From Sorghum bicolor (lineage: Eukaryota; Streptophyta; Magnoliopsida; Poales; Poaceae), in assembly GCF_000003195.3 (NCBI RefSeq), contig NC_012870.2, forward strand, positions 17,228,501 to 17,292,500: a stretch of 64,000 nucleotides of DNA. The letters are read 5' to 3'. The notes below the pieces were generated by a model. The model did no database searches, was not told the DNA's origin, and saw only the letters and a program-made list of their open reading frames with translations. Made by a program: the position numbers and the translations under genes. Positions 14,201-26,569 of the stretch are shown piece by piece (position 1 is the first letter of the stretch; each line of letters starts with the position of its first letter).

Positions 14201-14725
14201 CTGCCGCACCTGCCGCTGCGGATCCAGGAGCACTCGCGCCGCGCGCTGGCGTTCGCCGAGCGGATGCAGGGGCTGGGCCTGCGCGTGCTGTACCCGGGCC
14301 TCCCCGACCACCCGCACCACGCGCGCCTGGCCGCCATGGGCAACCCCGGCTACGGCTCGGGGGGCATGCTGTGCCTCGACATGGGCACCGAGGAGCGCGC
14401 CAACCGCCTGATGCACCACCTCCAGAACACCACCCAGTTTGGACTCATGGCCGTCAGCCTGGGCTACTACGAGACGCTCATGTCCTGCTCCGGGAGCAGC
14501 ACCAGCAGCGAGATGCCGCCCGAGGACCGCGCCAGGGCCGGCATCTCCCCGGGCCTCGTCCGCATGTCCGTCGGGTACAACGGCACGATGGAGCAGCGCT
14601 GGGCGCAGTTCGAGCGCGCGCTCGCGCTCATGCACCCGCCCACGCACCACCTCAGCCTCAAGGGCGCCGCCGCCGCCGACCGCGACGGCAGCGACGCCGC
14701 GGGCAACAACCACCGCAAGCACTGA
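11218..14725 (+). CDS. MGL: Methionine gamma-lyase
   Basis: PLP-dependent enzyme of the Cys/Met metabolism family that splits L-methionine into methanethiol, 2-oxobutanoate and ammonia, feeding isoleucine synthesis; the plant enzyme is considered cytosolic. Exon 1 is 11218-12010 and exon 2 is 14085-14725, joined in phase 1 (GCCG|GTAAGG ... GCATGCAG|GC) to give 477 residues. The PLP lysine is in HSVSKFISGGAD (Lys254), preceded by YVETMSNPT and VVDNTFTP; SRHFNPT near residue 101 and GTEAAYCTASGMSAI are family hallmarks. Exon 2 continues with AICGPASLVNAMMDLQDG and ends with a His/Asp-rich tail. A second in-frame ATG at 11230 could also serve. There is no targeting peptide. Exons are extremely GC-rich, unlike the intron and flanks, as is usual for grass genes. 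Confidence 0.95.
12011..14084 (+). other. Single intron of the methionine gamma-lyase gene
   Basis: A 2074-bp GT-AG intron. It contains a MITE-like element (13159-13482). Open frames around 13485-13943 within it have no support. Confidence 0.9.
13159..13482. mobile_element. MITE inside the MGL intron
   Basis: About 324 bp starting GGGCCTGTTTGGTACAGCTC and ending GAGCTGTGCCAAACAAGCC, an inverted repeat of about 19 bp with few mismatches. Internal motifs such as AGCTTCATGAA recur in both orientations. The ends resemble Tourist/hAT-type MITEs; I could not identify a convincing target duplication. Confidence 0.7.
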
Positions 14726-15259
14726 CTGACGCTTGCGCTTCCGACTTTCCGAGTGTGCATGCATGGTGATATGTGCTGTTGTGGACTTGTGTCGTGTTCG
14801 TGTGTATATACTAGTAGTACTACCATTGAAGTAAGGTTAAACACCACCGTCTGATCCCTCTGGTTCAGATGGATATGCCGGTGTAAGCGGCTTCATCTCT
14901 GGGGAACTTGGGAGTGGACCTCAATAAATGGGATGCGTCTTTAACGGTTTCCCCCTTTAATCTCTCTCTCTCTCTCTATATGAATCTTACAGGAAGAAAG
15001 TTCACGGCTGTCCTGTTTCAGAGTTTCAGAATGATGGTTGCAGAAACATGCATACACAGCTTCTTGAGATCTGCATACTGCAACGCTATTTTAAATCAGT
15101 GAGCAGGGTTTGCTGCGAGTGGAAATCTGAACTCAGCAAAGAAACCACCCCTCTACTCTCATCTGACACCATTGTCTGTTATATTTGGTACCGAGATTCA
15201 GGTTCAAAATCATCCTGGGGTCGGTATTCAGAGTTTCAGACTCAGGTTCCTGCACATGA

Positions 15260-18200
15260 TCAGGCAGTCTGGAAGACATTCTGGACCATCTTCTTTGGAG
15301 CTGCCATCGCCGCGGCCTCAAGCTCTGCGATCTCAGCAGAACTCAGCCTCCAGCCGAGCGCACCCAAGTTCTCCTCGACGTGCCTGACCATTTTAACGCC
15401 TGGGATAGGAATTGTGCCTTTGCAGATGCACCAGTTGATGGCCACCTGCGTTGGTAGTATGGCGTCATCTTCAGATTACGAGTAACACTTTGATTGAGTG
15501 CCGTGTAGTTGTCGAATGCTGGTACGATCATAGAAGTCGGTAAGCAAGCACTTGCCTGAGACATGGTTTTCCCCTTCTTTTCAGCAATCCTTCTCAGGCA
15601 AGACAGCAAAGACTCCAGCCCAGGAAGAATTTGTCGGAACAGCACTGACCTGCAGGGCAGAATACAGATCAACAGATCCTGAAAACGTGCATACATCAAC
15701 TATCAAAAAAAGAGTTCAGAAACGAAAAACAATGGTTCTCAATCCCAATCCGATCACCTTGGTCCTTTTGGGAGGTTAGAAGCATCATATTTCCCAGTGA
15801 GCATTCCTAGTCCAAGCGGACTATATGCGATGAGACGAATGCCCAATGAATCACACACAGTTTTCAGTTCCATCTGATCGTCACCCATGCTCAGTAGTGA
15901 GAACTGAACCTGTATGACTAAGTGCTTTCAGAATTCAGATGATGCAATACTGAATCGGGAGTTATACAAACATACAGAGCTAACAGTTTCCTGCAGGCAC
16001 CTGAGCTGAGCTCAACGGAACTCCTTTAGAAGCTAGATAGCTGTGGATCTTCAGAAGCTGCTTTGGCCCATAATTGCTGACGCCGACAGCACTAACGAGA
16101 CCCTAAGAAGCACAACATGCAGTCAGAAGGTGTGCCTAACTGACCACACAGAGTGGAGTTCAGTAATTTCAACAATGACATGGCTTGATAATCTGAAGTG
16201 GATGTTTCAAAGTTCAGTGACCTTGTCATACATTTCAACTAGTCCATCCCAGAGGGCGCGCTCCTGCAAGGGCGCATAGTTTGCAGTAGACCAATGCAGC
16301 TGCCCTATTCCGAGCCGATCAAGTTGTAATCTTTCCAAAGAAGACCTGAAAACAGGTACTCCATGAATCACATAAACGCTCAAACTAGGTTATGCTCAGT
16401 TTTTGCTTAATAATTCGCAAAGCATTCGTGCTAGTCTGCAAGTCCAGATATTTTGAAGAAAATCTGTACTGAACAGAGTGAAATGTAGTTGGTGTACATG
16501 AAACAAACAAATCGGGAGAATACTTGCAGGCGCTGACAAACTGCCCCGATGTAAGTCGCCAAGGATATGCAGCAAACTTAGTTGCAATGATCACATCATC
16601 TGGAGATTTAATCGTCCCTGGGATAGTACGAAGGAACAAAATTAAAGCAGTACTGTAACTGAAAAACTGACAGAAAGAACATTACTTCTAGGATTCCTGA
16701 AACCATTTTGAGTCCTTGTGTTAATCTTACCTTCACACTCAAGGATGAATTTACCGAGTAGCCGTTCGCTTTGTCCATTCAGCCTTCCAGTTCCATAAGA
16801 GTCAGCAGTGTCAAAAAGGTTTATGCCATTCCTTAGAGCCAGATTGAAGCAGTCCTGAAGTTCGTTGTCCATGCTTTCTTCATAGCCCCAAAGTAACTGG
16901 TTTCCCCATGCCCATGTTCCAAAACCCATGGGGGAAACAGAAAGGGGACCAATTTTCACCTATATGTGTGAACGATAATGTATCATCAGGAGATTCAGGT
17001 GAAGAAATAGGAATCGCAACCTGTTGAATTATCCGCTAACACTTTCCAGTTATACAGATACTGTAGTATGTCGTGGTTTAGACTTCAGACAGAAATGTGA
17101 GGTCATGAAAGATACACAGTTTCTTTTTTTGGCTTATAACAGAGGTAATTCAAGCTTTACAGAAGCCTGAAACTATAAGAGACTAATTTTGAAAGCTTCA
17201 CTTGAACATAAGAAACCATACACAAATACAAAACTCAAAATTTGGTTTACCCAAGTCAATATCCTCTTCCTGATTTCATGATTTGCCAGCATATATTCAA
17301 TTCTATTGTATGGTGCCATCAACTAAATCATGTCTGTTCAGTTACAAATCATGTATAAAAGCCAACTAGGTTGTGTCAGGTCTTACGTACACCCACTGGG
17401 ACATTTTTAGCAAGCAATTAAAATAGGAATATCAGGTCTGACCTGGGGAATTAGCAATGGATCGATCCATGATGGACTAACCCAGAAATGGTATTTTTAG
17501 ATGCCTTGGTATTTCTGCTTCTACTATGCAGATTTTTTGACAGCCGAGTTCTTAAATCCAAGTCTGAATTTATCATGCAATTCTGTTGGGTTTTGAAAAA
17601 TAAATAAATTTAGATTTGTTTAATGAATGCTGTAAGTTATAATTATACAAAAGGTAGTACCTTGAATCATATTGCTTTTGTCATGTTGGAGAAACCTAGA
17701 AATTCAAATTTCTGGAGCAATTCTCCGAAGTGGTTAACAATATGCAATGGTTCTCCATAGAAACAGTGCTTCTGATGTAGTGAGCTGACAACCCTTGAAT
17801 TTTACAAGAGTGGAGAGCTTATGATTTATGACTATAACATGTATGTTGCTCCCATTAAATTCCATGCTTAGTGTTGAGAGCTGCGATGTTCCATTTCTCT
17901 GAGCCTTTTTTTGTTCGATCTGATGTCTATAAGCACTTTCAGTGCCTGTCCATAGCAACCTGCCCTCAATTGGAGTGGTGACTATTTCTTTTGGGTAACT
18001 CAATGGTTCTTGGGTAACAAATCTTTTAATGGGTTACCATAATTTTCCTAATGTATTGTGTGGGTCTGCTACTGGTTGAACCAAACGTCGCCCACCTGCA
18101 TGGCTACATGCTATTCACAAAAATTATGCTGACAGAGTATATTAGAGGAAAAGGAGCAGAAGTGTTATTTTCGGTTTCTGTATAATGGAAGCTGGCTTTG

Positions 18201-20393
18201 CTTCAATACTCTGATTTTATTGTCGGCCCTGACAATTTGTATTTTTTTTTTCATTCCTGTTCCATTCAAGCAGGATGACATTCTTGATTGTGTACATTTT
18301 ATCAAAATTACTGTAACTGAAACATGAACTGCCAGAAAATCATCCATACAATTGACTATTGTGTCCAATGTCTAATTTCTTGATTTGTCAAGCGGATATA
18401 TTATCAAAGAAAAGTTACAGATGATAGTGTACATTGTGTCTTGAAAAATATGACTATATGAGGTCTGAGGGAACCTGCATGTGTGGGGGATATTGATGCA
18501 GTTTGTTGTTGGTACGGCATTGTTGATCTCCTATAGAAGTGATTTCTATGGGGTTTCCTTTTTCTATCAAATCCCTCCACCCTGTCGAGGGGCATAACAA
18601 CGGCGATTGTTTAGTTTGGTTACACACTCAGGCCAGGAACAACATCAGCTCCCTGGTATGGTCTTGGGCTAGTGCGGTGGTGGCATGACTGCATTTTTTT
18701 TTTGAGGAATCAGGAGGAGCCAGGGGCTCCTACTGCAAATATATTAAAACAAACCACAGAGTACAAGTACAGAATAGCAAAACAAAGAAAGAAAAGAAGG
18801 AAGTGAGCAGGCAGAGGCAGAAGCAGAAGCAGAGGGAGGGATCAGGGAACCGAGAAAGAGAGAAAGAAAAGCTTAAGAATTACAAATGAGAGGTGGCATG
18901 GCTGTATGACAAGAGAAGCTACAGCCGCACTGTGTGACAGCAGGAAATGATAGATGCAGCAGTTAGCATGTTCTAGAGTCTGTTTAGTTCGTAAGTTTAT
19001 TGGCTTCTTAAATAGATTCAAAAGAAGCTGGGGAAGTATTTTATGAGTTTAACACTCAATCATTGAGTGACCTAGAAACAAGAACTCCATCTTAAATTGA
19101 TTTTCATTTTTTTGTGTAATAACAATCATATGTTGTATGGTGCATCAACTAAATCATGTCCGTTCAGTTACAAATTATGCATAAAAGCAAACTAGGTTGT
19201 GTCAGAATCTTCTGCGCTTGCGTAGTGGAGAGCAGAATTTCAGTAATGGTGGGGAGGGAGGGTGGATGTTTCTACTATCTGCTTTTTCTGTGCTTTGCTA
19301 AACTCGTGCTCGTTATAGAAAAATTGGTCTCGGATAATGTAAAAGTAGGAAGGCCTTGTCTAGAAAAACTGAATTCCAATAACCGGTGGTGTGTAGTGAC
19401 TAGTGAATGGCTTTCTCATGATATAATAACTGCTGAAAACAGCAAACAGACCATGACATGTTAAGTTGGTAACAATGGTGAACTTTCGCCATCTCATCTA
19501 GGAGTTGGTTCTTTCCAACCGCAATCACCCAACATGGAACATTTAGGTTTCCGTGCAGGACTTCAGTAAAGAAGAAGAACACCAGCATCAGTAAGAGTGT
19601 AAGACAGCACACAGCAGTAATGGTAGACATAATCTACTGCAGGTTTGAATTAAAATAGTACATCCACCGATGGATCCATGGCTACTAGACGCTAAAAGGT
19701 AGGAGTACTATTGCTAATCTAATCAAGCTCCATGGGTAGTGGCGCCCCTGTGGTCGTCGGATCCTCGTTGTGGTTTGTGCTTAGGGAGGCAGGAAATCAA
19801 GGTTCAGTGAAGCCGGCGCACATTCAGACAGAACATCAAGTTTGTGTGGATGTCCCCATTCGTTTGCCTGGTTCGTAATGGCTGCAGCTGCGCATTCACC
19901 TCATGTCCTCATCTCACCTCACGTCATGTCACACTCCCAGTCACACACGCGCCGTTGAGCGATGCACAGTCCTAGGAGTTAATAAAAGGCTTTGAATCGC
20001 GCACTGCATAAAAAAAAAAACTGAACAAAGCACAGCATGCAAGTCCTAGACGACGCTGCACTGCACTAGTACTACCAACGCGTATTGAATTCTCAGCTGT
20101 CAGCGCTACAGTATCAGTAACACCCGCCGGGCAGCCTCCAGCACGGTAGTAATGGCGTGTATGTACGCGAGTACCAAATGCAATCAGGGTAACTGCGCCT
20201 GCGTGAATTGTACCACTACAGTACTGATAGAGAGAGAGAGAGAGAGAGATTGCCGGACCTTTTCCCACGGCCAGAAGAGCGGCCCGAGCCGCAGGGCCGC
20301 GGCAGGAGGAGCAGACGGCCGCCTGAGGCCGCACGGCTTGGCGGCGGACGGCGTCGCCGGCGCCGCCGCCCCTGCGGCGGGAAGCAGAGCCAT
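15260..20393 (-). CDS. PLR1: Pyridoxal reductase, chloroplastic (aldo-keto reductase)
   Basis: NADPH-dependent aldo-keto reductase that reduces pyridoxal to pyridoxine in vitamin B6 salvage. Eight exons read in order on the minus strand: 20393-20259, 16959-16731, 16617-16524, 16345-16222, 16102-16001, 15909-15758, 15649-15556, 15445-15260; joined they keep frame and give 371 residues, close to the Arabidopsis enzyme (about 365). Exon 1 encodes an Ala/Pro-rich plastid transit peptide ending GPLFWPWEK, which joins to VKIGPLSVSPMGFGTWAWG. The catalytic tetrad is Asp95 and Tyr100 (FDTADSYGTG), Lys135 (IIATKF) and His170 (GQLHW). The C-terminus is APKKMVQNVFQTA. Intron 7 (15555-15446) has a GC donor (CAG|GCAAGT); the others are GT-AG, although the donor of intron 1 (AAG|GTCCGG) is weak. 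Intron 1 is about 3.3 kb. Exon 1 was assigned from the conserved FWPWEK motif. Confidence 0.93.
16960..20258 (-). other. Intron 1 of the pyridoxal reductase gene
   Basis: A 3.3-kb AT-rich intron separating the transit-peptide exon from the catalytic exons. It contains a (CT)n tract beside the donor site (20229-20249 as AG on the plus strand) and a possible LINE 3' fragment near 18.7 kb. Open frames in it (for example 17734-18003 and 19400-19630 on the minus strand) show no recognisable domain. Confidence 0.8.
18694..18880 (-). mobile_element. Possible 5'-truncated LINE 3' end
   Basis: A T-tract (18694-18703) is followed by GAGGAATCAGGAGGAGCC and GGGGCTCCTACTGCAAATAT. Read on the minus strand this resembles grass LINE 3' ends that terminate in poly-A. 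No reverse transcriptase remains. Weak call, from resemblance only. Confidence 0.35.
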
Positions 20394-20729
20394 CGGTGGT
20401 GGTGGTGGGTCGCGGGTGGGAGTTCAGCCGCGCACCCGCTCTCGTCCGTTCGTCCGCCGATAAAAAATCCGACCGGTTCCTCTTTGCAGTTTTGCTCCTA
20501 GGCCTCTCGTTCTCCGGCGTGACGTGGCCCAGTAGGAGACCAAGCCTGGCCTGGTTTTTGCGGCCCAGGCCCAACCAAACGGTGCTGCGAGCCTGCGACG
20601 ACGCGGACGCGAGGGCGAAGCAGGGACTTCGGTTTCGTGCGCGCACACGTGAGCGCGGCGTCGAGTGCGGTGCGGCCGGATAGCAAGGAATCTCCTACTG
20701 CTAGCACAGCACAGTTCCCTACGATACTA

Positions 20730-20958
20730 GGCCTTGTCTGGTTTTATAAAAAAAATTTAGATTTCTCGTCGCATCAAATCTTACATTGTATGCATAAAAC
20801 ATTAAATATAAATAAAATTAAAAACTAATTATATAGTTTATCTATAATTTTTAAGATGATTTTTTAAGTCTCATTAATCTATAATTAAATAATATTTGTC
20901 GTACAAATGAAAATGCTAGCATCTTCATTTTGTAAAATTTCTTAAACTAAACAAGACC
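20730..20958. mobile_element. Tourist-like MITE, copy 4
   Basis: About 229 bp from GGCCTTGTCTGG to AAACTAAACAAGACC with the family interior. It lies roughly 340 bp upstream of the pyridoxal reductase start codon, so it could be within that promoter. CTA flanks the left end and occurs at the right end if the last base of the inverted repeat is lost. Confidence 0.78.
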
Positions 20959-21679
20959 TAGGCTGACTACTGGTTGGTGAGGGTGGTAATAACTCCAGCT
21001 TTTACGCACAACCAAAACCAAGAACGCATTGATGATCGATCGGGCCGATCGATGCCGACGCAGAGAGGCCAGGCGGCAGCTTGCGCTGTGCCGTGCTGGT
21101 GCTGCAGCGGCCCCGTGAGCTGTGGTGGGAGTAATGACAATGTCCGTCCCGGAGGCCGGAGGCGGGCGGAGGCTGCATGCATGCTTCGGATCTCGAGACC
21201 CCGAGAAAAAAAAAAAGTCTCCAGCAGGGCGGGCTCGGGCCCGGCCGGACAGGCAGGCTCTGCCTTGGTGTGCGTGGGAGACCTCGCGTACGTCGCCTTC
21301 CGTGCGGTGGCAGTGGGCAGTGTGGCACGGCCGCCGCGCGCATGCGGACACGGGCGGGGCGGGCGCGGGAGTGGTCGCCTCGACTCGACTCTCGAGCGCG
21401 CGCCGGCGCCGGCGCAGGCGGACCGAATCATTTTGCAATCGATTACCTGAGCCCCTCTGCGGCTCTGCCTGTGCCTGTGGGCGGGGAGCCGGGGACGGTC
21501 CTGACGCCGCTTTCCTGTAGTAGGTCCAGATCCTTGAACGGCCGAACCCCCTGGGGGGTGAGCGTGGGCGTCGGCGTCGGCGTCGGCGTCGGCGCTCTCG
21601 CATTCCTTGGAGTTCTTTCTCCTTCTTCGTGTTTCTTCTCTCTCTTCCGGGCTTGGTTTCGTTTCAGCTCTCTTTTTTA
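20959..21679. other. GC-rich spacer with (GGCGTC)n
   Basis: Very GC-rich DNA giving long overlapping open frames on both strands, none with a recognisable domain. A (GGCGTC)n microsatellite lies at about 21568-21594. It may be a CpG-rich promoter or first exon of an unrecognised transcript; I cannot support a gene. Confidence 0.35.
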
Positions 21680-21940
21680 TTTCCTCCGTACCAAATTATA
21701 AGTAATTCTAATAATCTTAGAAAATTAAAATATTTTAAATTTAACCGAAATTATAAAAACAATTATAAAGATTTATGACATTAAATAGTTATATTATAAA
21801 AATATAATTAACAAAAAAAAATAATAATACTTAATAGGTATCATAAATATTATTATTTTATCGTTAATTTAGTTAAACTTGATATGTTTTAACTTTCCAA
21901 GATTTTTTTTGGAATGATTTATAATTTGGGATAGAGAGAG
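21680..21940. mobile_element. Stowaway-like MITE (AT-rich)
   Basis: A 261-bp AT-rich element. The left end TTTCCTCCGTACCAAATTAT pairs with the right end ATAATTTGGGATAGAGAGAG, and TA flanks both sides (21678-21679, 21941-21942), as in Tc1/mariner Stowaway MITEs. Confidence 0.72.
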
Positions 21941-22337
21941 TAGATGATAGTTTTTTTCTTTGTTTTAGCTACTGCATAACAATATGTCTCACTCACGTTT
22001 CATTTTTAAGTACTCCATCGATCAGTCGTAAATATAATTATGAATATTGTTATATCCTATAAAGCTGTAAAGCATACCTTTGATTACTATTTTTACAATA
22101 TATATAGTACTTATAAGAGCAACTCTAGCCAGGAGACTAGGTAAAATTAGATTCTAAATTGTAAAGTTTAGTCATTATGTAAAATAAAAAAACTCTCTAA
22201 AAAGTACTTTGCTATCCCAATACATTGGTTCCAACACTAAAGGCCTTGCTTCTGTGGTGGTGATGTTTGGTTCCTTTTGTTTTTTTTTACTTGAAAGAAC
22301 TCGTTTCAGTTTCTATGAATCAAAATGCTAGATCATA

Positions 22338-22677
<340 letters not shown>

Positions 22678-22730
22678 TAGGCAACAACTCGTGGGGCGAC
22701 AGCGATAGGCCTAAAAGTATTGGATCATTG

Positions 22731-23907
22731 TGATGAGGACATGACACATTTGGATATGGCCATTGATTATAAGGTGAGCTCATTCATATATTTGCATAAT
22801 GATTTTTGGTATAATTTATTTGGTTCCACATGTACATGTTATTATTTGCTTGTAGATACGAATGTGTCTCAAAGCGCAAGGTCATCAATACTGAATTTTC
22901 AGTTGGCTAGCGGCCCGATAGCACTTCATTGGGAAGGTCAGAACTCCTTTGTCCAGAGTGATTTTAAGGTCCATGCATACTTGATGGGATAAGCTTTCAA
23001 ATGGATTTGGTTTGACCTCAATATCATGTCGGCAAGGTCTCTAAATCATTAAGACATGTTGTCATTGTTTCTGCCATGAGCAACATCAACATTATGAGCT
23101 TGTTATTTACACTTAGGATCCTGGCCTAAGTTGGAGCATGCCCCAAAGAGATGGAGAACACCCAAATAAAGCTTTTGGACGTCCTCCCCCTTAGACACCA
23201 CCTTAGGATGTCACCAAGGTCGTCCAAGACAAGTTAGAGGCCCAATCTATGTCAAATTAGAGTCCATCTCGGGCTCCTGGATCACCCTATAGTAAAATAG
23301 ATACCCAAGTCGCATTTGAACTCTGTTTTCAATTATCAACATACAGATGCAAAGATAATTTCATAAGTTAACCAATGGCTTTAATTTGGGGCCCAAATCC
23401 CATTGGAGTCAATAGAAATTATCAAAACAAGTTGACATTTAGAATCTATCAAGGCGTTGTGTCACCGTCTTTTGGCCTGTTGGGCCTTGTAACGTGTTGG
23501 GGCACCTTATGGACGTGAAGAGGGGTTATTGGACATCCTTTAAGCTATATAATCAGTAGTCGCCATCTATGTTAGGGTTTGGGTTTTGCTTTAGATCAAT
23601 CTGTCATTGAACAGTCGCCGTTATCAGTTTGCGAGACCCTAACTTCGAGTGCTTAATCATGTATCTGCAATTGTCACTTCAGTTGAGTTGCGTTTGTCTT
23701 GTTCTTGCCTGTGTTCTTCGATTCACAATAAGGATTAGCCTTCATGGCGAGGTCGACCGAATTGTGACATAGTTGATAATCAGAGGAGATGTGGTGCTAA
23801 GGTTGTAGGGGTTAGATCTTTGTGATCTAAAGTGATCGGTGTGTCGCTCTTTGACTAAATCGTTGTTTATCTTGAAGTTAACAGAAGATCGTGAACCCAT
23901 CCCATTA
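22731..23907. repeat. 5' LTR
   Basis: A 1177-bp direct repeat of 26570-27757. CTATATAATCAG near 23549 is a plausible core promoter. Confidence 0.85.
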
Positions 23908-25129
23908 AGTGGGTTTCGGAGCCTTAGGTATACCGTCAAGTTCATATTTACCTACTTTAGTGAATTTTGCTTCGTCCCATAGTCCACCGTCATTTTTTTG
24001 TCCTATAACCATCCGCGCTATAGTCTTTGCATATTTTAGTTTCAGAGACCGCCGTATTGAGTTTATGTCCTAGGTCAAGGTCTTGTTGTTGGTTTAGATT
24101 GTGTTCTTTTTCTAGTTTGTGTTGATCCATCCAACAGCCGCCATCCTGTATCACCATTGGTTTGCATCTTGTGTCCACTAAAACCCTAATTTGAGCAGTT
24201 TCTTTAAAACAGTCATAACTTTTGCATCTAAACTTGAAACATGGCAAATTTTATATCTACGGAGAACGCTAGAAACTTTTAGATCCATTTTATTCTAGCA
24301 AAGCTGGGTTTGCAAAAATTAAATTTGTGAAATTTGATCAAAAAAATTGACTTTGTGGGCCCATAAGTTTTGGTATATTTTTTAGAGCACAATCCTGGTT
24401 TTCTATAGGCCACATCTTTTATCCAATTAAGATCAAATTTTCTGTAGTTTATTCTTGTTTGCTCCTTGTTAAGAAAAAATATTATAAGAGCAAAAGCAAG
24501 ACAAAAGGGTTTGGACAAAAAAAAGAAAAAATAGCAAAATAAAAGAGAAGAGATAAAAAAAGGAGCACATTGGAACACTCAATAGCTCTATTATTTGTAG
24601 TGCTTTTTCCTTGTCCATTTTTTTCTGCCTTTCAATCTCTTTTGCTGCTTTTTTCTCTCTTATTTGTCAAAACTGATGCTAGAAACACGTATAGGTCAGC
24701 AACTAGGACAAGTGTCGTGGACATTTATTCAATATTACTATCTATGATTGACTTGTGTGCCACATATATATTTATTATTTATGTGTCTCCTAAGCTCCAC
24801 ATATACTTTAGATCGGTACAGAAAAAGACCCTAGCAATCTTGGTACTACGCCCTCACAGGGAACATGAATCTATCATCGGTTGTACCATCCACTGTTTTG
24901 CTTTGGTAAGAACCTTGTAAGAACTTGGTAAGACGTGTGAGAGTGTGATTCCAGTGAACCATAAATAATTGATAGGGCATTTATTCTATTTTTTAACAGT
25001 AGCAACATCAAGTTTCTATTTAAGAGTGAACTGCAGGAAATCATAAAGCAAAAGTTTGCAAGGATAGACCAAATGAGCAACAATCAACCATCACATATAG
25101 ATTATAATCATCAAGGTATGAGAGGTAAA

Positions 25130-25775
25130 TTGACCATACCATCCTATTCTAGATTTTTATGATGGAGAAAAATATTTTGATTGGGAGATGGCTATAGAAC
25201 AAGAGTTTATTTCACACCTAATTCCTAAGAAACATAGAGTTAAACACGCTACTAGAGAATTCAAAGATTTTGCTCAATTCTGGTGGCGAGAACTAGGCAA
25301 TTTGCATCAACAACCTCAATCATAGGATAGACCTAAAGAAGCAATGCATGATTATTTTATTCCTTCTTCTTATAAACATGATTTACATAAAAAATACATT
25401 ACTTAGAGCAAGGTAATATGTCCACGAATATTATGTAGAGTTTCAAAAGTGTACAATATGTTGTGAGATAGTAGAGGACATGGACGATAAAATTGTTCGC
25501 TTTTATGGTGGGTTGAGGCATAAAATATAGGATATTATTTATCATAAAAATTTTTGTACTATCAACCATTTGTTCCAGCTTGCTATGCTTGTAGAAAAAG
25601 AATTGCAGGAACGTCAGCAAAAGAACCAGATCAACATTAGTAACAACCTCAACCAGGTATTAGCAAGGATGAAGCAAGTTTTTGCGAAGATCAAGACCGC
25701 AATAAGCAGGCGAGTGGTTGCTACCACCGATGCAACAGCAACATCTTTACCACCACCATGCACAACCATTTAGCA
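25130..25775 (+). pseudogene. Decayed gag-like region of the LTR element
   Basis: Read across stops and frameshifts, this stretch gives GEKYFDWEMAIEQEF, KHRVKHATREFKDFAQFWW and similar peptides, reminiscent of retrotransposon gag (capsid) proteins. Several stop codons break it. Assignment rests on resemblance only. Confidence 0.5.
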
Positions 25776-25884
25776 GTATGGTAAAACTTTAATCGATGCT
25801 GAAATTGTAAAACATGATAGAGAGAGTGCTACTAGTGAGAATGAAGAGATTGATATTAAATCTAAAAATCACCAAATATCTAAA

Positions 25885-26476
25885 TTGAAATATTGTTTTA
25901 TGCTTGCTATGAAATTTGACATTGCTAAAATTGGTGATGATGTGCTGAATTTGTCCACCACTCATGCTATAATAGAGCAACATTTAATTGACACTAAATC
26001 TAAAGTACCTTTATCAAAAAATTGTTATGCTATTGATTGTGATAAAGAAGAGTTGTGTGATAGTGCTTATATTATACATACGCCACAACTAACGAATGAT
26101 ATTGATCCTTTTTGTTTTGGAACAAAATAGTTATGCTAAAAATAAACAATTGCTTCCAATTGCCACTGAACAAGATGAACTAAATTTGTTGTCTTCTTTA
26201 AATACTTTGAGATATATTGAGTTTAAAACTTTGTGTGCTTTGAGTAATTTGGAGGAGAAATTTAAATGTGCTGAATTATCATGGTTATCTAGATGTACAT
26301 ATCACTTTATTGTCAAATATAATTATAAAGGAGAGTATATGGTGCATCGTGTCTACTTTTGTTTAAATTTGAAATGTCCTTTTGTTGTGCAACATTATGA
26401 TCAATTAGAGGGCTGCAATAGATATAATCATGTCATGTCGAGATCTCTAAGTTTTTTTTATAAAGAAACATGTTAA
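25885..26476 (+). pseudogene. Two overlapping unrecognised frames inside the LTR element
   Basis: Frames 25885-26130 (81 aa) and 26096-26476 (126 aa) overlap by 35 bp in different phases and may once have been one frame. The second includes LSNLEEKFKCAEL and FCLNLKCPFVVQHYDQLEG, with several Cys and His. I do not recognise the family. It lies where pol would be in an autonomous element. Confidence 0.4.
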
Positions 26477-26569
26477 CTTTCAAGAAGGGGAGCAAAGTTG
26501 GTTGCTACCTACAACGTGCCCTTCAACAAAGCTCAAACAGAGGATGGTTTGTTCTCAAGAAGGGGAGGA

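Noticed and set aside
14042..14764. 240-codon minus-strand frame opposite exon 2 of methionine gamma-lyase
   Set aside because: Antisense shadow of the real exon.
11218..20393. Methionine gamma-lyase and pyridoxal reductase as a PLP-related gene cluster
   Set aside because: They are separately regulated, convergently transcribed genes in different compartments; one neighbouring pair is not evidence of a functional cluster.
20974..21701. Several GC-rich frames up to 218 codons on both strands
   Set aside because: GC-rich DNA lacks stop codons by chance; compositions are low-complexity and no domain is seen.
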